From Rhodothermales bacterium (GTDB lineage: Bacteria; Bacteroidota; Rhodothermia; Rhodothermales; JAHQVL01): a stretch of 64,000 nucleotides of DNA. Below the pieces are notes generated by a model, which was given only the letters and a program-made list of their open reading frames with translations, was not told the DNA's origin and searched no databases. Every line of letters begins with the position of its first letter. Position 1 is the stretch's first letter. The stretch lies in contig JAWKNW010000002.1 of NCBI GenBank assembly GCA_041391505.1, forward strand, positions 345,462-409,461. Direction: 5' to 3'. This document shows positions 51,380-62,500 of the stretch, piece by piece. Position numbers and translations under genes: made by a program.

Positions 51380-53503
51380 CTACGCCTCGACCTCTTCTTC
51401 GGCTTCTTTGGTGACCTTGTCCTGGATGTTGCGGGGCATCGGTTCGTACTGCAGGAACGACGCCTTGTGCAGGCCGCGGCCTTGCGTCATGGAACGCAGG
51501 ATCGTGGCGTACCGGTACAGCTCGGCCTCGGGCACCTGGGCGACGATTTTCTGCAACACGCCTTCGCCCTCGATGCCCTGGATGCGCCCGCGGCGGACGT
51601 TGAGGTCGCCCATGACTTCCCCCGTGTAGGCGCCGGGCACCATCACTTCGAGCGTGCAGATCGGCTCGAGAATGACGGGCTGCGCCTGGCGGAACGCGTC
51701 GCGGAATCCCATCCGGCCGGCGGTCTTGAACGCCGCGTCGTTCGAGTCGACCGCGTGCATGCTCCCGTCGAAGATCACCACGCGGACGTCGCCCACGGGA
51801 TAGCCGGCGATCGGGCCGCGCTGCATCGCTTCGAGGATGCCTTTCTGGATCGAGCCGGCGAACCGCCGCATGTCGATCACGCCGCCGACGATGGCGTCGA
51901 CAAAATGCAGCTTCGCCCCCCAGGCCGTTTCGAGGACCGTCTCGCCGCGGACCGAGATGTCCGCCGGCGGTTTGAAGTCGCCGTTATAGGGTTCGACAAG
52001 CAGCGAGATATCGGCGAACTGGCCGGCGCCGCCGGTTTGTTTCTTGTGGCGATAGGCCGCGCGCGCCGTGTTCTGGATGGTTTCGCGGTACGAGATCCTG
52101 GGTTTGATGTACTCCATGTCCACGCCGAACCGGTTCTTGAGCCTGAACTGGGCGATGGCCAGGTGCATTTCGCCCTGTCCGCCGAGCAGCATCTGGCTCA
52201 GATGGGGATCCAGCGTCACCACGAGCGACGGGTCTTCGTTGGAGAGCGCGTGCAGGCCCTGCGCGAGCTTGTCTTCCTCGCCCTGTTTCTGCGGACGCAC
52301 GGCGGTGACGTACCGCGGTTCGGGGAAGGTGATGCCCTTGATCGCCACGTTGCTCCCTTTGGCGCGCAGGGTGTTGTTGGAGTGCGTGTTTTTCAGCTTT
52401 ACCAGCGCGCCGATATCGCCGGCGAACATTTTGGCGACCTGATCGCGCTCGTGGCCGTTGATGGCGTAGAGCTGGCCGAGCCGCTCCGTGGCACCGGTCT
52501 GGGCGTTCTCCAGGTCCATCCCCTGTTCGAGCACTCCCGAATAGACCCGGAAGAACGAATACTCGCCCACATGCGCTTCCGCCATGGTGCGGTACACGAA
52601 GGCGACCGGCGGGCCGTCGCTGGTCGTTTTGACCGGATCGCCGGAATCCGTCGCGGCCGGCGGCATCTCGATCGGCGAGGGGCACACGTTGGCGATGAAC
52701 TGCATGAGCCGGCTGACCCCGATGTTCTCCGTGGCGCTCGCGATAAAAATCGGGAAGAGCTGCCGCTTGAGCATCTCGACATGGAGGCCGTGCCGCATCT
52801 CATCCTCCGACAGCGAGCCCTGTTCGAAGTACCGCTCCATCAGCGTCTCATCGTTTTCGGCGATGCTCTCGATCAGTTCGTTGTGGAGTTGATCGGCTTC
52901 CTCCTTAAAAGCCGGATCGATCTCGCCGACCTTCACCTCCCCTTTGCCCGCGCCGAAGGTGAGCTGCTTCATGAGGAGCACATCGATGATCCCGCGCGAG
53001 CCGGGGCCGGCGGGCAGTTGCACCACGGCGGCGCCGCGTCCGAACCGTTCCCGGATCTGGCCTACCAGGTCCCGAAAGTTCGCCTCGCTCCGGTCGAGTT
53101 GATTGAGTACGAACATGGCCGGGATCCCATGCTCTTCCGCCTCCTTCCAGGCCGTTTCCGTGCCGACCTGGATGCCTTCCGCCGCGTTGATCACAAAAAC
53201 GGCGGTATCGGCCACCTTGAGGGCCATGATCATCTCGCCCACGAAATCCGGATACCCCGGCACGTCGAGGACGTTCAGCTTGACGCCGTTGTTGTCGACA
53301 TGCACCAGCGACGAAAAAACCGACATCTGGCGCTCTTTTTCACTCGGATGATAGTCGCTGACCGTGGTCCCTTCCGCTATCGAGCCCATGCGCTGGACCG
53401 CGCCGCTATTTAGCAGCATCGCTTCGGTCAGCATCGTCTTGCCACTCCCCTGATGCCCTACCAACGCGATGTTGCGGATGTGTTCAACGTCGTAAACCTT
53501 CAT
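51380..53503 (-). CDS. Elongation factor G paralogue (EF-G2-like GTPase)
   Basis: 707 residues from the ATG at 53503, chosen because GGAGG lies 6 bases ahead of it; an ATG two codons earlier touches that box. G1 is GHQGSGKT (residues 16-23), with 'DVPGYPDF' as G3 and 'FVLNQLDR' at G4 (canonical NKxD reads NQLD). Domains II to V of EF-G follow, ending in 'VTKEAEEEVEA'. The G1 motif and G4 change mark it as the divergent EF-G-like group, not the main FusA. It is monocistronic and ends at the terminator at 51272-51306. Its exact role is uncertain. Confidence 0.88.
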   Translation of the reverse strand: MKVYDVEHIRNIALVGHQGSGKTMLTEAMLLNSGAVQRMGSIAEGTTVSDYHPSEKERQMSVFSSLVHVDNNGVKLNVLDVPGYPDFVGEMIMALKVADTAVFVINAAEGIQVGTETAWKEAEEHGIPAMFVLNQLDRSEANFRDLVGQIRERFGRGAAVVQLPAGPGSRGIIDVLLMKQLTFGAGKGEVKVGEIDPAFKEEADQLHNELIESIAENDETLMERYFEQGSLSEDEMRHGLHVEMLKRQLFPIFIASATENIGVSRLMQFIANVCPSPIEMPPAATDSGDPVKTTSDGPPVAFVYRTMAEAHVGEYSFFRVYSGVLEQGMDLENAQTGATERLGQLYAINGHERDQVAKMFAGDIGALVKLKNTHSNNTLRAKGSNVAIKGITFPEPRYVTAVRPQKQGEEDKLAQGLHALSNEDPSLVVTLDPHLSQMLLGGQGEMHLAIAQFRLKNRFGVDMEYIKPRISYRETIQNTARAAYRHKKQTGGAGQFADISLLVEPYNGDFKPPADISVRGETVLETAWGAKLHFVDAIVGGVIDMRRFAGSIQKGILEAMQRGPIAGYPVGDVRVVIFDGSMHAVDSNDAAFKTAGRMGFRDAFRQAQPVILEPICTLEVMVPGAYTGEVMGDLNVRRGRIQGIEGEGVLQKIVAQVPEAELYRYATILRSMTQGRGLHKASFLQYEPMPRNIQDKVTKEAEEEVEA

Positions 53504-53896
53504 AGTCATCCTCCATATGATTCCCCGGGCCCAGGCTCCGCGGTCAGCCCGCGAGGCGGCCGGCATGATGGGCCGGCTGAAGAGCCACGCTGTATCGCTA
53601 AAAAGAACGGGAAGCGCTTTTTTGCGCCTCGATCCGTTTCCGCTGATGGCATATCGCTGGAACGACCGGCGCATCGCCCTCGCCGGGCCGGCCGGTTCAT
53701 TGTCCTCGCATGTCAATTCGGGATGCCGCCGGCGCCCGATAGACGCCGCGACCGGTTGTAAGTATACGCCAGGGAATCTAAGAATCAAGGAGATTATGTG
53801 AACAGCGAAATCGCGTTTTTTTCGGGCGCCGCCGCGCCGCGCGCCGGGGGCAAGGGCACCGTTTTCTGCCCGCATCGTTAGAGCACCCCCGCATTC
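53504..53896. other. Divergent intergenic region between EF-G-like and tsaB genes
   Basis: This 393-bp region must contain promoters for both genes. It also holds a possible 27-codon ORF (GTG 53798 to TAG 53881) preceded by AAGGAG, which is not convincing on its own. GGAGG at about 53510-53514 on the minus strand is the ribosome-binding site of the EF-G-like gene. Confidence 0.5.
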
Positions 53897-54676
53897 ATGC
53901 CCGCCATCCATCCCACGCACATCGTGCCCACCGACGACCCGCTCCTGCTCGCCCTCGAGACCGCCACCGACAGCTGCGGCGTGGCGCTCGCCCGCGGCGC
54001 GGAGGTGCTCGTCGCCCAGACCCTCGGAACGCCGCGCTCGCATGCCGAGTGGTTGCCCGCCCTGATCCAGGACGCCCTCCGCTACGCGCACGTCCGCCCC
54101 GAAGACCTCGACGCCGTCGCCGTCTCGATGGGTCCGGGGTCGTATACCGGCTTGCGGATCGGGGTCAGCGCGGCCAAAGGGTTGTGTTTCGCGCGCGGGA
54201 TCCCCCTGATCGGGATCCCTACGCTGGAGGCCCTCGCGTGGGTGTGCCTGCCCTTCACGCAGCCGGGAGACCGGATGGCCGTGGCGCTCAATTCGCGGCG
54301 CGACGAGGTCTATCTCGGCGTCTTTGAGGCGCTCGACGGGGGCGGGATGGCCGAGACCGTCCCGGCGAGCGCGCTCGCCGTCGCTGAGACACCGGCCGTG
54401 ATGCCCACCGCCTATCCGGGCGCCCTGTGGGTGATCGGCGAGGGCGCGCGGGCGATCGAAGCCGGCTGCCGCGCGGTCGCCGGCGACGCGACGCGTCTGG
54501 TGCCGGGCATTGCGCCGTCGCCCGTCACGGTGGCGCGGCGCGGACTCGAGCGCTGGCGACAGGGCGCTTTCGAGGATCTGGCATCCTTCGAGCCGTTTTA
54601 CCTGAAAGACTTCATCCCCTTGGAGAAAAGGGGGACGCTGTTCGATCGATTGCCTTTTGGGGGCAAAGCGACCTGA
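53897..54676 (+). CDS. tsaB: tRNA threonylcarbamoyladenosine synthesis protein TsaB
   Basis: 259 residues. The N-terminus has the TsaB/YeaZ motif 'LLLALETATDSCGVALARGAEV', followed by 'SHAEWLPALIQDAL' and 'AVSMGPGSYTGLRIGVSAAKGLCFARGIPLIGIPTLEALA', the most conserved block of the family. It forms the TsaBD(E) complex that makes t6A at position 37 of ANN-decoding tRNAs. The C-terminus is less conserved, as usual. ATG 53897 is the first in frame before the motif. accD follows on the same strand after 163 bp. Confidence 0.93.
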   Translation: MPAIHPTHIVPTDDPLLLALETATDSCGVALARGAEVLVAQTLGTPRSHAEWLPALIQDALRYAHVRPEDLDAVAVSMGPGSYTGLRIGVSAAKGLCFARGIPLIGIPTLEALAWVCLPFTQPGDRMAVALNSRRDEVYLGVFEALDGGGMAETVPASALAVAETPAVMPTAYPGALWVIGEGARAIEAGCRAVAGDATRLVPGIAPSPVTVARRGLERWRQGAFEDLASFEPFYLKDFIPLEKRGTLFDRLPFGGKAT

Positions 54677-54839
54677 CCGGTAGCTGCAAGCCCCAGGGCG
54701 CGCGGTCGCAGTGCGACGGCCTCAACACAAAATCCAACGCCGGCCCGGTACCTGTCTTAACTTAAAACGTCGTACCTTAGGGGCTGCCCGTTCGCAGCCC
54801 GCCTCACCCACACCTGTTTCATCAAAACGCACGCACCGC

Positions 54840-55700
54840 ATGAGCTGGTTCAAACGCACCGACGCCGGCATCCGCACCACAAAAAGCGAACAGAACGACG
54901 TGCCGGAGGGCCAGTGGGCCAAGGATCCGGAAACAGGCGAGATCATCAACGCGCGCGTGCTGCAGGAGAACGCCCTCGTTTTCCCGAATTCCGGGCACCA
55001 CCTCAGCATGAGCGCCCGGGAATACTTCGATCTGCTGTTCGACGATTCCGTCTACGAACTGTACGACACCGAACTCAGCGCCGTCGATGCACTCGACTTC
55101 GTCGACCGCAAGTCGTACGCCGGCCGCATCGCCGCCGCGCAGAACAAGACCGGCCTGAGCGACGCCGCCAGCGGCGCCATGGGCAACGTGGGCGGCCACC
55201 GGATGTCGATTGCCGCCATGGACTTCTCGTTCATCGGCGGATCCATGGGGTCCGTGGTGGGGGAAGTGATCAGCCGCGCCATCAAACGCGCGTACACCGA
55301 GCGCGTCCCGCTCCTCGTCATCTCCCAGAGCGGCGGCGCACGCATGATGGAGGGGGCGCTGAGCCTCATGCAGATGGCCAAGACCAGCGCGCACCTCGCC
55401 CAGCTCCATGAGACCGGCATGCCCTACATTTCGCTGCTCACGGACCCGACGACCGGCGGCGTGACGGCGTCGTTTGCGATGCTGGGCGATTTCAACATCG
55501 CCGAGCCCGGCGCCCTGATCGGGTTCGCCGGCCCGCGCGTCATCCGCGAGTCGATCGGCCAGGAGCTGCCCAAGGGCTTCCAGCGGGCCGAGTTTCTCAA
55601 GGAGCACGGATTTATCGACTTCATCGTCGACCGCCGGCACCTGCGCGCGCGCCTCATCCAGCTGCTGGATCTGATCCTGGAAAAGAAGCCCGCCGCGTGA
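54840..55700 (+). CDS. accD: Acetyl-CoA carboxylase carboxyltransferase beta subunit lacking zinc-ribbon cysteines
   Basis: 286 residues. The core is clear: 'YAGRIAAAQNKTGLSDAASGAMGNVGGHRMSIAAMDFSFIGGSMGSVVGE', 'VISQSGGARMMEGALSLMQMAKTSAHLA', 'PYISLLTDPTTGGVTASFAMLGDFNIAEPGALIGFAGPRVI'. It transfers CO2 from biotin to acetyl-CoA with AccA. The N-terminus aligns with E. coli AccD (MSW...PEG-W-K...), but the four cysteines of its zinc ribbon are replaced by D29, T32, F48 and S51 in this protein. The start ATG 54840 follows from that alignment. No accA is adjacent. Confidence 0.93.
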   Translation: MSWFKRTDAGIRTTKSEQNDVPEGQWAKDPETGEIINARVLQENALVFPNSGHHLSMSAREYFDLLFDDSVYELYDTELSAVDALDFVDRKSYAGRIAAAQNKTGLSDAASGAMGNVGGHRMSIAAMDFSFIGGSMGSVVGEVISRAIKRAYTERVPLLVISQSGGARMMEGALSLMQMAKTSAHLAQLHETGMPYISLLTDPTTGGVTASFAMLGDFNIAEPGALIGFAGPRVIRESIGQELPKGFQRAEFLKEHGFIDFIVDRRHLRARLIQLLDLILEKKPAA

Positions 55701-55715
55701 ACGGAGGCTACAAAA

Positions 55716-55756
55716 ATACACGAGCCCGCTCCGTTTCCGGACCAGGCTCGTGGTAT
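55716..55756 (-). terminator. Hairpin with T-tract facing the minus strand
   Basis: The arms ATACACGAGCC (55716-55726) and GGCTCGTGGTAT (55745-55756) pair with one bulge. On the minus strand the stem is followed by TATTTTTG (55709-55716), so it looks like a terminator for minus-strand transcription. No minus-strand protein gene ends here, which suggests an untranslated RNA. Confidence 0.5.
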
Positions 55757-55944
55757 ACAGGAGTTCGCATGATTAAGCTGAATCAGGCTTGAGCGAACGG
55801 TATGCCACGTACAAAATGTCCTTTTTTTTGCCCGTGACCGCATCCTGACGCCGCAAACGAGGAAATTCTTTCCATCGGCGCCGGCATCCTTTGCCCACAG
55901 GCCCTTCCCGCATCCCGGCCCGGCGACCACGCCCGGCACCAAAC

Positions 55945-55996
55945 AATAAAACCCGTCCCTGGTGTAGCCATGATTACACCGGGAACGGGTTTTATT
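55945..55996. terminator. Bidirectional terminator-like hairpin
   Basis: A 22-bp imperfect stem (AATAAAACCCGT... / ...ACGGGTTTTATT, 55945-55966 with 55975-55996) has an 8-nt loop. It carries A/T tracts on either side, so it can end transcription in both directions. Confidence 0.75.
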
Positions 55997-56209
55997 ACCC
56001 TTTACCCATGATGTTGTCTCCCGCTCTTCACGCCGGGCTCGCCGTCACGCTCTTTCCAACGATGCGCATCGGGGACGGGTGTCGAACACCGGGCTGAACC
56101 GGTCCCCGAGCCGCATGGCCTTCTGGAGTGCAACAGACAAACGAACTAACGGCGACAAATCCTACGACGACGACCCGAATCCCTTCGTGCCGCGCATTTT
56201 CGAAAGTGT

Positions 56210-56311
56210 CTAAAAGAGCACAGAAACGATCGTCACCAAAAGAAGCACGATGATACCCAACAACAGCCCCACTGCCGCGCGTTCCCACGGGTCATTGGGA
56301 TTGTACTTCAT
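56210..56311 (-). CDS. Single-pass membrane microprotein (33 aa)
   Basis: MKYNPNDPWERAAVGLLLG... ends -VTIVSVLF (33 residues). An N-terminal polar segment (KYNPNDPWER) is followed by about 20 hydrophobic residues, the layout of a small integral membrane protein. It is too short for ordinary annotation. A TATACT box lies about 40 bases upstream (56351-56356 on the minus strand). No partner gene is adjacent and the family is not recognised. Confidence 0.5.
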   Translation of the reverse strand: MKYNPNDPWERAAVGLLLGIIVLLLVTIVSVLF

Positions 56312-56798
56312 GTCGGATTGTTGGTACTTGGTTGATGATTGCACGTAAGCAGTATACACCTTATATCGGACGGACCACATCACACATCAATGGTGAAGTT
56401 GTCACAAGATTCCGGCTGTTTTGATACAGTTTCGGACGCATGGTGTGAATCGAATCTTCATCCGGAACGGCGATTTCAGGCACGTCGGCGGGACCGGAAA
56501 AACACGCCGCGAAGGGGTATTTTGCCGGCAAGACGTGCCTCGTGCCGGCAGGCAGACAGGGCTACAGGCTGTTGTTAGCTGGCTGATAGCCAGGCGCAAA
56601 ACCCGGCGGACGCGCGGGGTGCGCGGGCCGTGGAAACCGGACAAGTTGCGCGAACGATCGGCGGGTTCGCGCCGGCGTGGCTTTCATCGGCAGGCCGGAA
56701 CATGGCGGCCGTGGCGGTTCAAGGCGTCCCGCGAAGCCAGGGCGGGGTCCTCCCAGCGCGCCGGGCGATCACCGCAGTGATCGAGGGCGCGCCGGCCG
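56312..56798. other. Intergenic region with no gene recognised
   Basis: About 490 bp. Open frames are arginine-rich and lack family features. Short inverted words such as TGCCGGCAAGACGTGCC..GTGCCGGCA lie near 56522-56550. It may hold the leader of the 56210 ORF and the 3' end of the gene at 56799. Confidence 0.45.
56351..56356 (-). promoter_or_regulatory. Possible -10 box (TATACT) for the 33-aa ORF
   Basis: Read on the minus strand, TATACT lies about 40 bases before the ATG of the small membrane ORF at 56311. The -35 region has no clear match. Confidence 0.3.
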
Positions 56799-57032
56799 TC
56801 AGTCGTGCCCCTTGAACGGGTATGGAAGGCCGATCTTGCCGGAATCGTACAGGGTCGCGGCAAAACGCTGGCCGTCGGAGTGGCGCTTCAGCGTCAGGAT
56901 ATGCGTTCCCCAGCGCTGAATGCCAGGCAAAGCCAGATCGGAAACCCCGAGATCCGTGACGCCAATCACCCGATAGCGTTCGCCCTCGACCTCGAGCAGG
57001 GTGCCTTCTTCGATGGGTAGTGCGTTAGTCAT
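56799..57032 (-). CDS. Small conserved-looking protein of unknown function
   Basis: 77 residues from the ATG at 57032 (MTNALPIEEGTLLEVEGERY...). The composition is balanced, not arginine-rich, and it reads like a compact beta-barrel: 'LLEVEGERYRVIGVTDLGV', 'GTHILTLKRHSDGQRFAATLYDSGKIGLPYPF'. Such proteins are probably small cytoplasmic folds. No known family is certain. It is divergent from the histidine kinase gene across 272 bp. Confidence 0.65.
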   Translation of the reverse strand: MTNALPIEEGTLLEVEGERYRVIGVTDLGVSDLALPGIQRWGTHILTLKRHSDGQRFAATLYDSGKIGLPYPFKGHD

Positions 57033-57304
57033 GATGGTTTGCGCAGATGTTCTTTTCTCCCACATAACGCTACGCATAAAGATCGGCGACATCATCACGC
57101 ATCCGTGTTAAACCTGTCACAGGATCGCCGCAATATCCGCATAACCGGTACGCCGGCAGGGGGGTCGCGCCGGATCGTAAAGGTTTGCCGGCTCGGGCCG
57201 ATACTGACATCGCATACGCGCTCACGCTAATAACCTGGCAGTGCGGTGAATATCCGGGTAGTTTACGCCCGACGATCGAACCGGTCTCATTCCGCTTCCC
57301 TCCG

Positions 57305-59419
<2,115 letters not shown>

Positions 59420-59598
59420 CCATGAAGTGGCGCATTTACGGAGCCGATTGCTTATTTTAGGCCTCTCTATTCTCTGGCTCCACGCCGCCTGACGCCCCCG
59501 GCGATCACGCGCGCATTCCCGTCCCCCGATCGGGTCGATTCAAACCGGCACGCGGTTTATCGACTTTCCACGTCCTCCGAGTATTCCGGTGTATCGCT

Positions 59599-62500
59599 AT
59601 GTTCGTTCCCAACCGACTGCGGGGCGCTGCGCGCTTCCGTCCCGTCTTGATGTTGTGCGCTCTGCTCGCTTTCCCCGCCGCCGCCCTGGCGCAACAGTGT
59701 TATATCGAGCAAGCCTATCAGTGCGGTCCAGGCTCGCTCTGCGCTGAAGACGGCACCTGCAAACCCATCGCCACCGTCATCCCCGGGACGATTTACTGGG
59801 TCGACCAGGCTACCGGCAACGACACAAACGACGGTTCGCAACTGCGCCCCTGGAAGACGATCACGCGCGCGGCCCAGGGCAATGAATTGACGCCGGGCGA
59901 CGGCGTGCTCGTGCGGGCGGGCACCTATTACGAAGAGATCGTCCCCAAACGCGGCGGCACGCCCGGTCTGCCCATCACCTATGCGGCCAACCCGGGCGAG
60001 GACGTCATCGTTTCCGGCGCCGAGCCCCTGCCGGGCGTATGGACGAAGAGCGGCAACGTCTGGTCGATGAAATGGCCCTACGACAGTTGGCTCGTGGGCG
60101 ACCTGAACAAGCTCGTCTACAACCGCAACGGGGTCATGAAATACGACGCCGCCCGGCATGCCGAAATGGTCATCGCCGCCGGCGAGGTGCTCAAACCCTA
60201 CTACAACAACATCGATACGTGGCAGCCGGCCTATACCCCCACGAGCCTGCCCGAAGGGACGTTTTTCGTCAAGGGCACCGGCTCGCTGACGTCGATCGGC
60301 AAGCCCGAGACCGTCTACGTGCGTTTGCCCGGCGACGCCAACCCGAACCAGGTCCGGATGGAAACGAGCCGGAAAGGGCATCTCTTCAACCCTTCGGGCA
60401 ACGTCGAATGCTCCGCGAAGGTGCCGGGCAGCGGCCTGCCGCCGCACAGCCACCTGCGCCTCGCCGGCTTCACCTTCCGTCATCTCGCCAATATCCTCAA
60501 ACAGGGCGCGGTGTGCACGGGAAATGAAGGCACCCTGATCGACAACATCGTCATCGAGTGGACGAACGGCACGGGAATCCTGTTGTTCGGGAGCCACCAG
60601 CGCGTACGCGGCGTCCGGGCCTACTACAACGGGATCGACGGCTTCAAAGGCGGCGTCAACGAATCCCAGGGCTGCGACGACTGCACCGTGGCGCACAGCG
60701 TGGCCAAATACAACAACTGGAAGGGATACGACCCCTACCACGAGTCGGGCGGGGGCAAGTGGACGTATACCACGAACAGCCTGTTCACCCAGCTCGATTT
60801 CTCCGAGAACGAGGGCCCCGGCCTCTGGCTGGACACCGACAACACGAACAACATCATCGAGCGCAGCCGCTTCCACTCGAACATGGGCGTCAACCTCTTC
60901 ATCGAGGTGAACAGCGACGGCAACCTGGTGCGCAACAACGTCAGCACCATGGCGCGGACGGCGCAGCCGGCGCCCGGCGACACGTGGTATGTGAAGTGGA
61001 ACGGGATCGTGGGCAACCGATTCATCGGCCACGGGATGGTGGTGGACGTGAGCGAGGGCAACATGGTGGTGCACAACACCTTCATGGGCAACCTCGCCAG
61101 CGGTCTGCGCATCGGCTCCGACGAGCGGGGCGACGCCACGAACACCGGGTTTTACAACAACCTGTTCCTCGACAACGTGCGCGGACAGGCCAGCGCCGAG
61201 CTGGCGTATGAAAAATACGTCGACGTGACGCCGGCGCTGACCAACCACGGCGGCGGCAACGCGTACTGGCCGCATAATTCCACCGCGTTCTCCACGTTCC
61301 ACTTCCAGCCCAAGGGCGGCGCGTCCATCCCGGGCTTCGAGACCAACGCGCTGCCGGCGTGGCGGACGTGGTCGAAGACCGATCTCTCCTCCACGATGGT
61401 GGACAAGTCGGCGCCGCACGTTACCGACCTGAACGACCCGTTCGCCGGCTGGATGCTGGCCGACGGCTCCCAGTTTTCCGGCAAGGCCGCGGCGCTCCCG
61501 GCCGGCGTGCCGAAGGTTACAAACGACTTCTTTGGCAACCCGCGTCCGCTTTCGGGCGCCGCGCTCGGCGCGCACGAGGGCGCCACGCCCTTTATCGACG
61601 TCGCCTACCGCGCCGGCCACAACCTCGTCGGCCTGCCGCTCGACGTGGCCGACGCGGATGTCGACGCCGTATTTCCCGATGCGACGGGCGGCACGCTCCT
61701 GACCTTCAACGGCGTGTCGTTCGTCCCGCCGATCCCGGCCACGCTGGTGCCCGGCGCCGGCTACTGGCTACGGTTCCCCGCCAACGGAACGCAGCGCGTC
61801 GCCGGCATCCCCGCCGCGTCGCGGACCTGGTCCCTGCACACCGGCTGGAACATCGTGTCCGGACCGACCTGCGCGGTGACGCTGGCGCAGGTGAACGACC
61901 CGGCCGGCATCATCGACCCCGATCTGTTCTTCGGCTACGAGAACACCTTCGTCGTGCCCGAGAACCAGCTGCTCGAGCCCGGGAAGGGCTACTGGGTTTT
62001 CGCGAAGAAGACCGGCAGCGTGACGCTGACCTGCGGCAGCGCGTCGAAGGCGTCGCCGGCGGTGGCCGCGCGCGCGCCGGAAGGGCCCCGGGTGGTCGTC
62101 CAGACCGGCGCCGGCCTCGCGCAGACGCTGTCCTGGCGCCCGGATGCCGCCTCGTCGGCCGCCATGCCGCCGGCCCCCGCGGGCACGGGGCTGGACGTCC
62201 GCTTCATGGATGGACGCCTGGCGTCGGCCCGGATCGACGGAGCGACGCTGCTGCTCCAGGCCGGCGCGCCGGCTTCGGCGACGTTTTTGGATCTGGATGG
62301 AGGCGCCTACGCACTCGACGTGTTCGACTCCGCCGGCGCGCGCATCGCGACGCTCCCGATCGTATCCGGCGCGGCGACGCCGATCCCCGGCGCGGGGGCG
62401 CGCCGCCTCGTCGTGCGCGCCGCGGACGCGGGCGCGACGCCGGTCTCCTTCGCGCTGGAGCAGAACTACCCGAACCCGTTCCGCGACCGGACGGCCATCC

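Larger units (their letters stand above)
55701..56209. other. Intergenic region with two terminator-like hairpins, no recognised gene
   Basis: The stretch contains the hairpins at 55716-55756 and 55945-55996 and, between them, about 190 bp that could be transcribed on the minus strand as a small RNA. A short plus-strand frame (56115-56213, 32 codons) overlaps the antisense microprotein gene and is doubtful. Confidence 0.45.

Noticed and set aside
51308..53413. Plus-strand open frame of about 701 codons across the EF-G-like gene
   Set aside because: It is antisense to a well-supported GTPase gene and runs through its terminator region.
56115..56213. Plus-strand 32-codon ORF overlapping the 33-aa microprotein gene
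   Set aside because: No promoter or ribosome-binding site is evident, and its 3' end overlaps a better candidate on the other strand.
56421..56780. Plus-strand ORF of about 119 codons in the gap before the 56799 gene
   Set aside because: Extremely Arg/Gly/Trp-rich, no hydrophobic core and no homology-like motif, so most likely non-coding.
59557..61620. Minus-strand open frame of about 687 codons across the beta-helix gene
   Set aside because: It is antisense to the T9SS beta-helix protein, shows no recognisable motifs, and the other strand has strong domain evidence.
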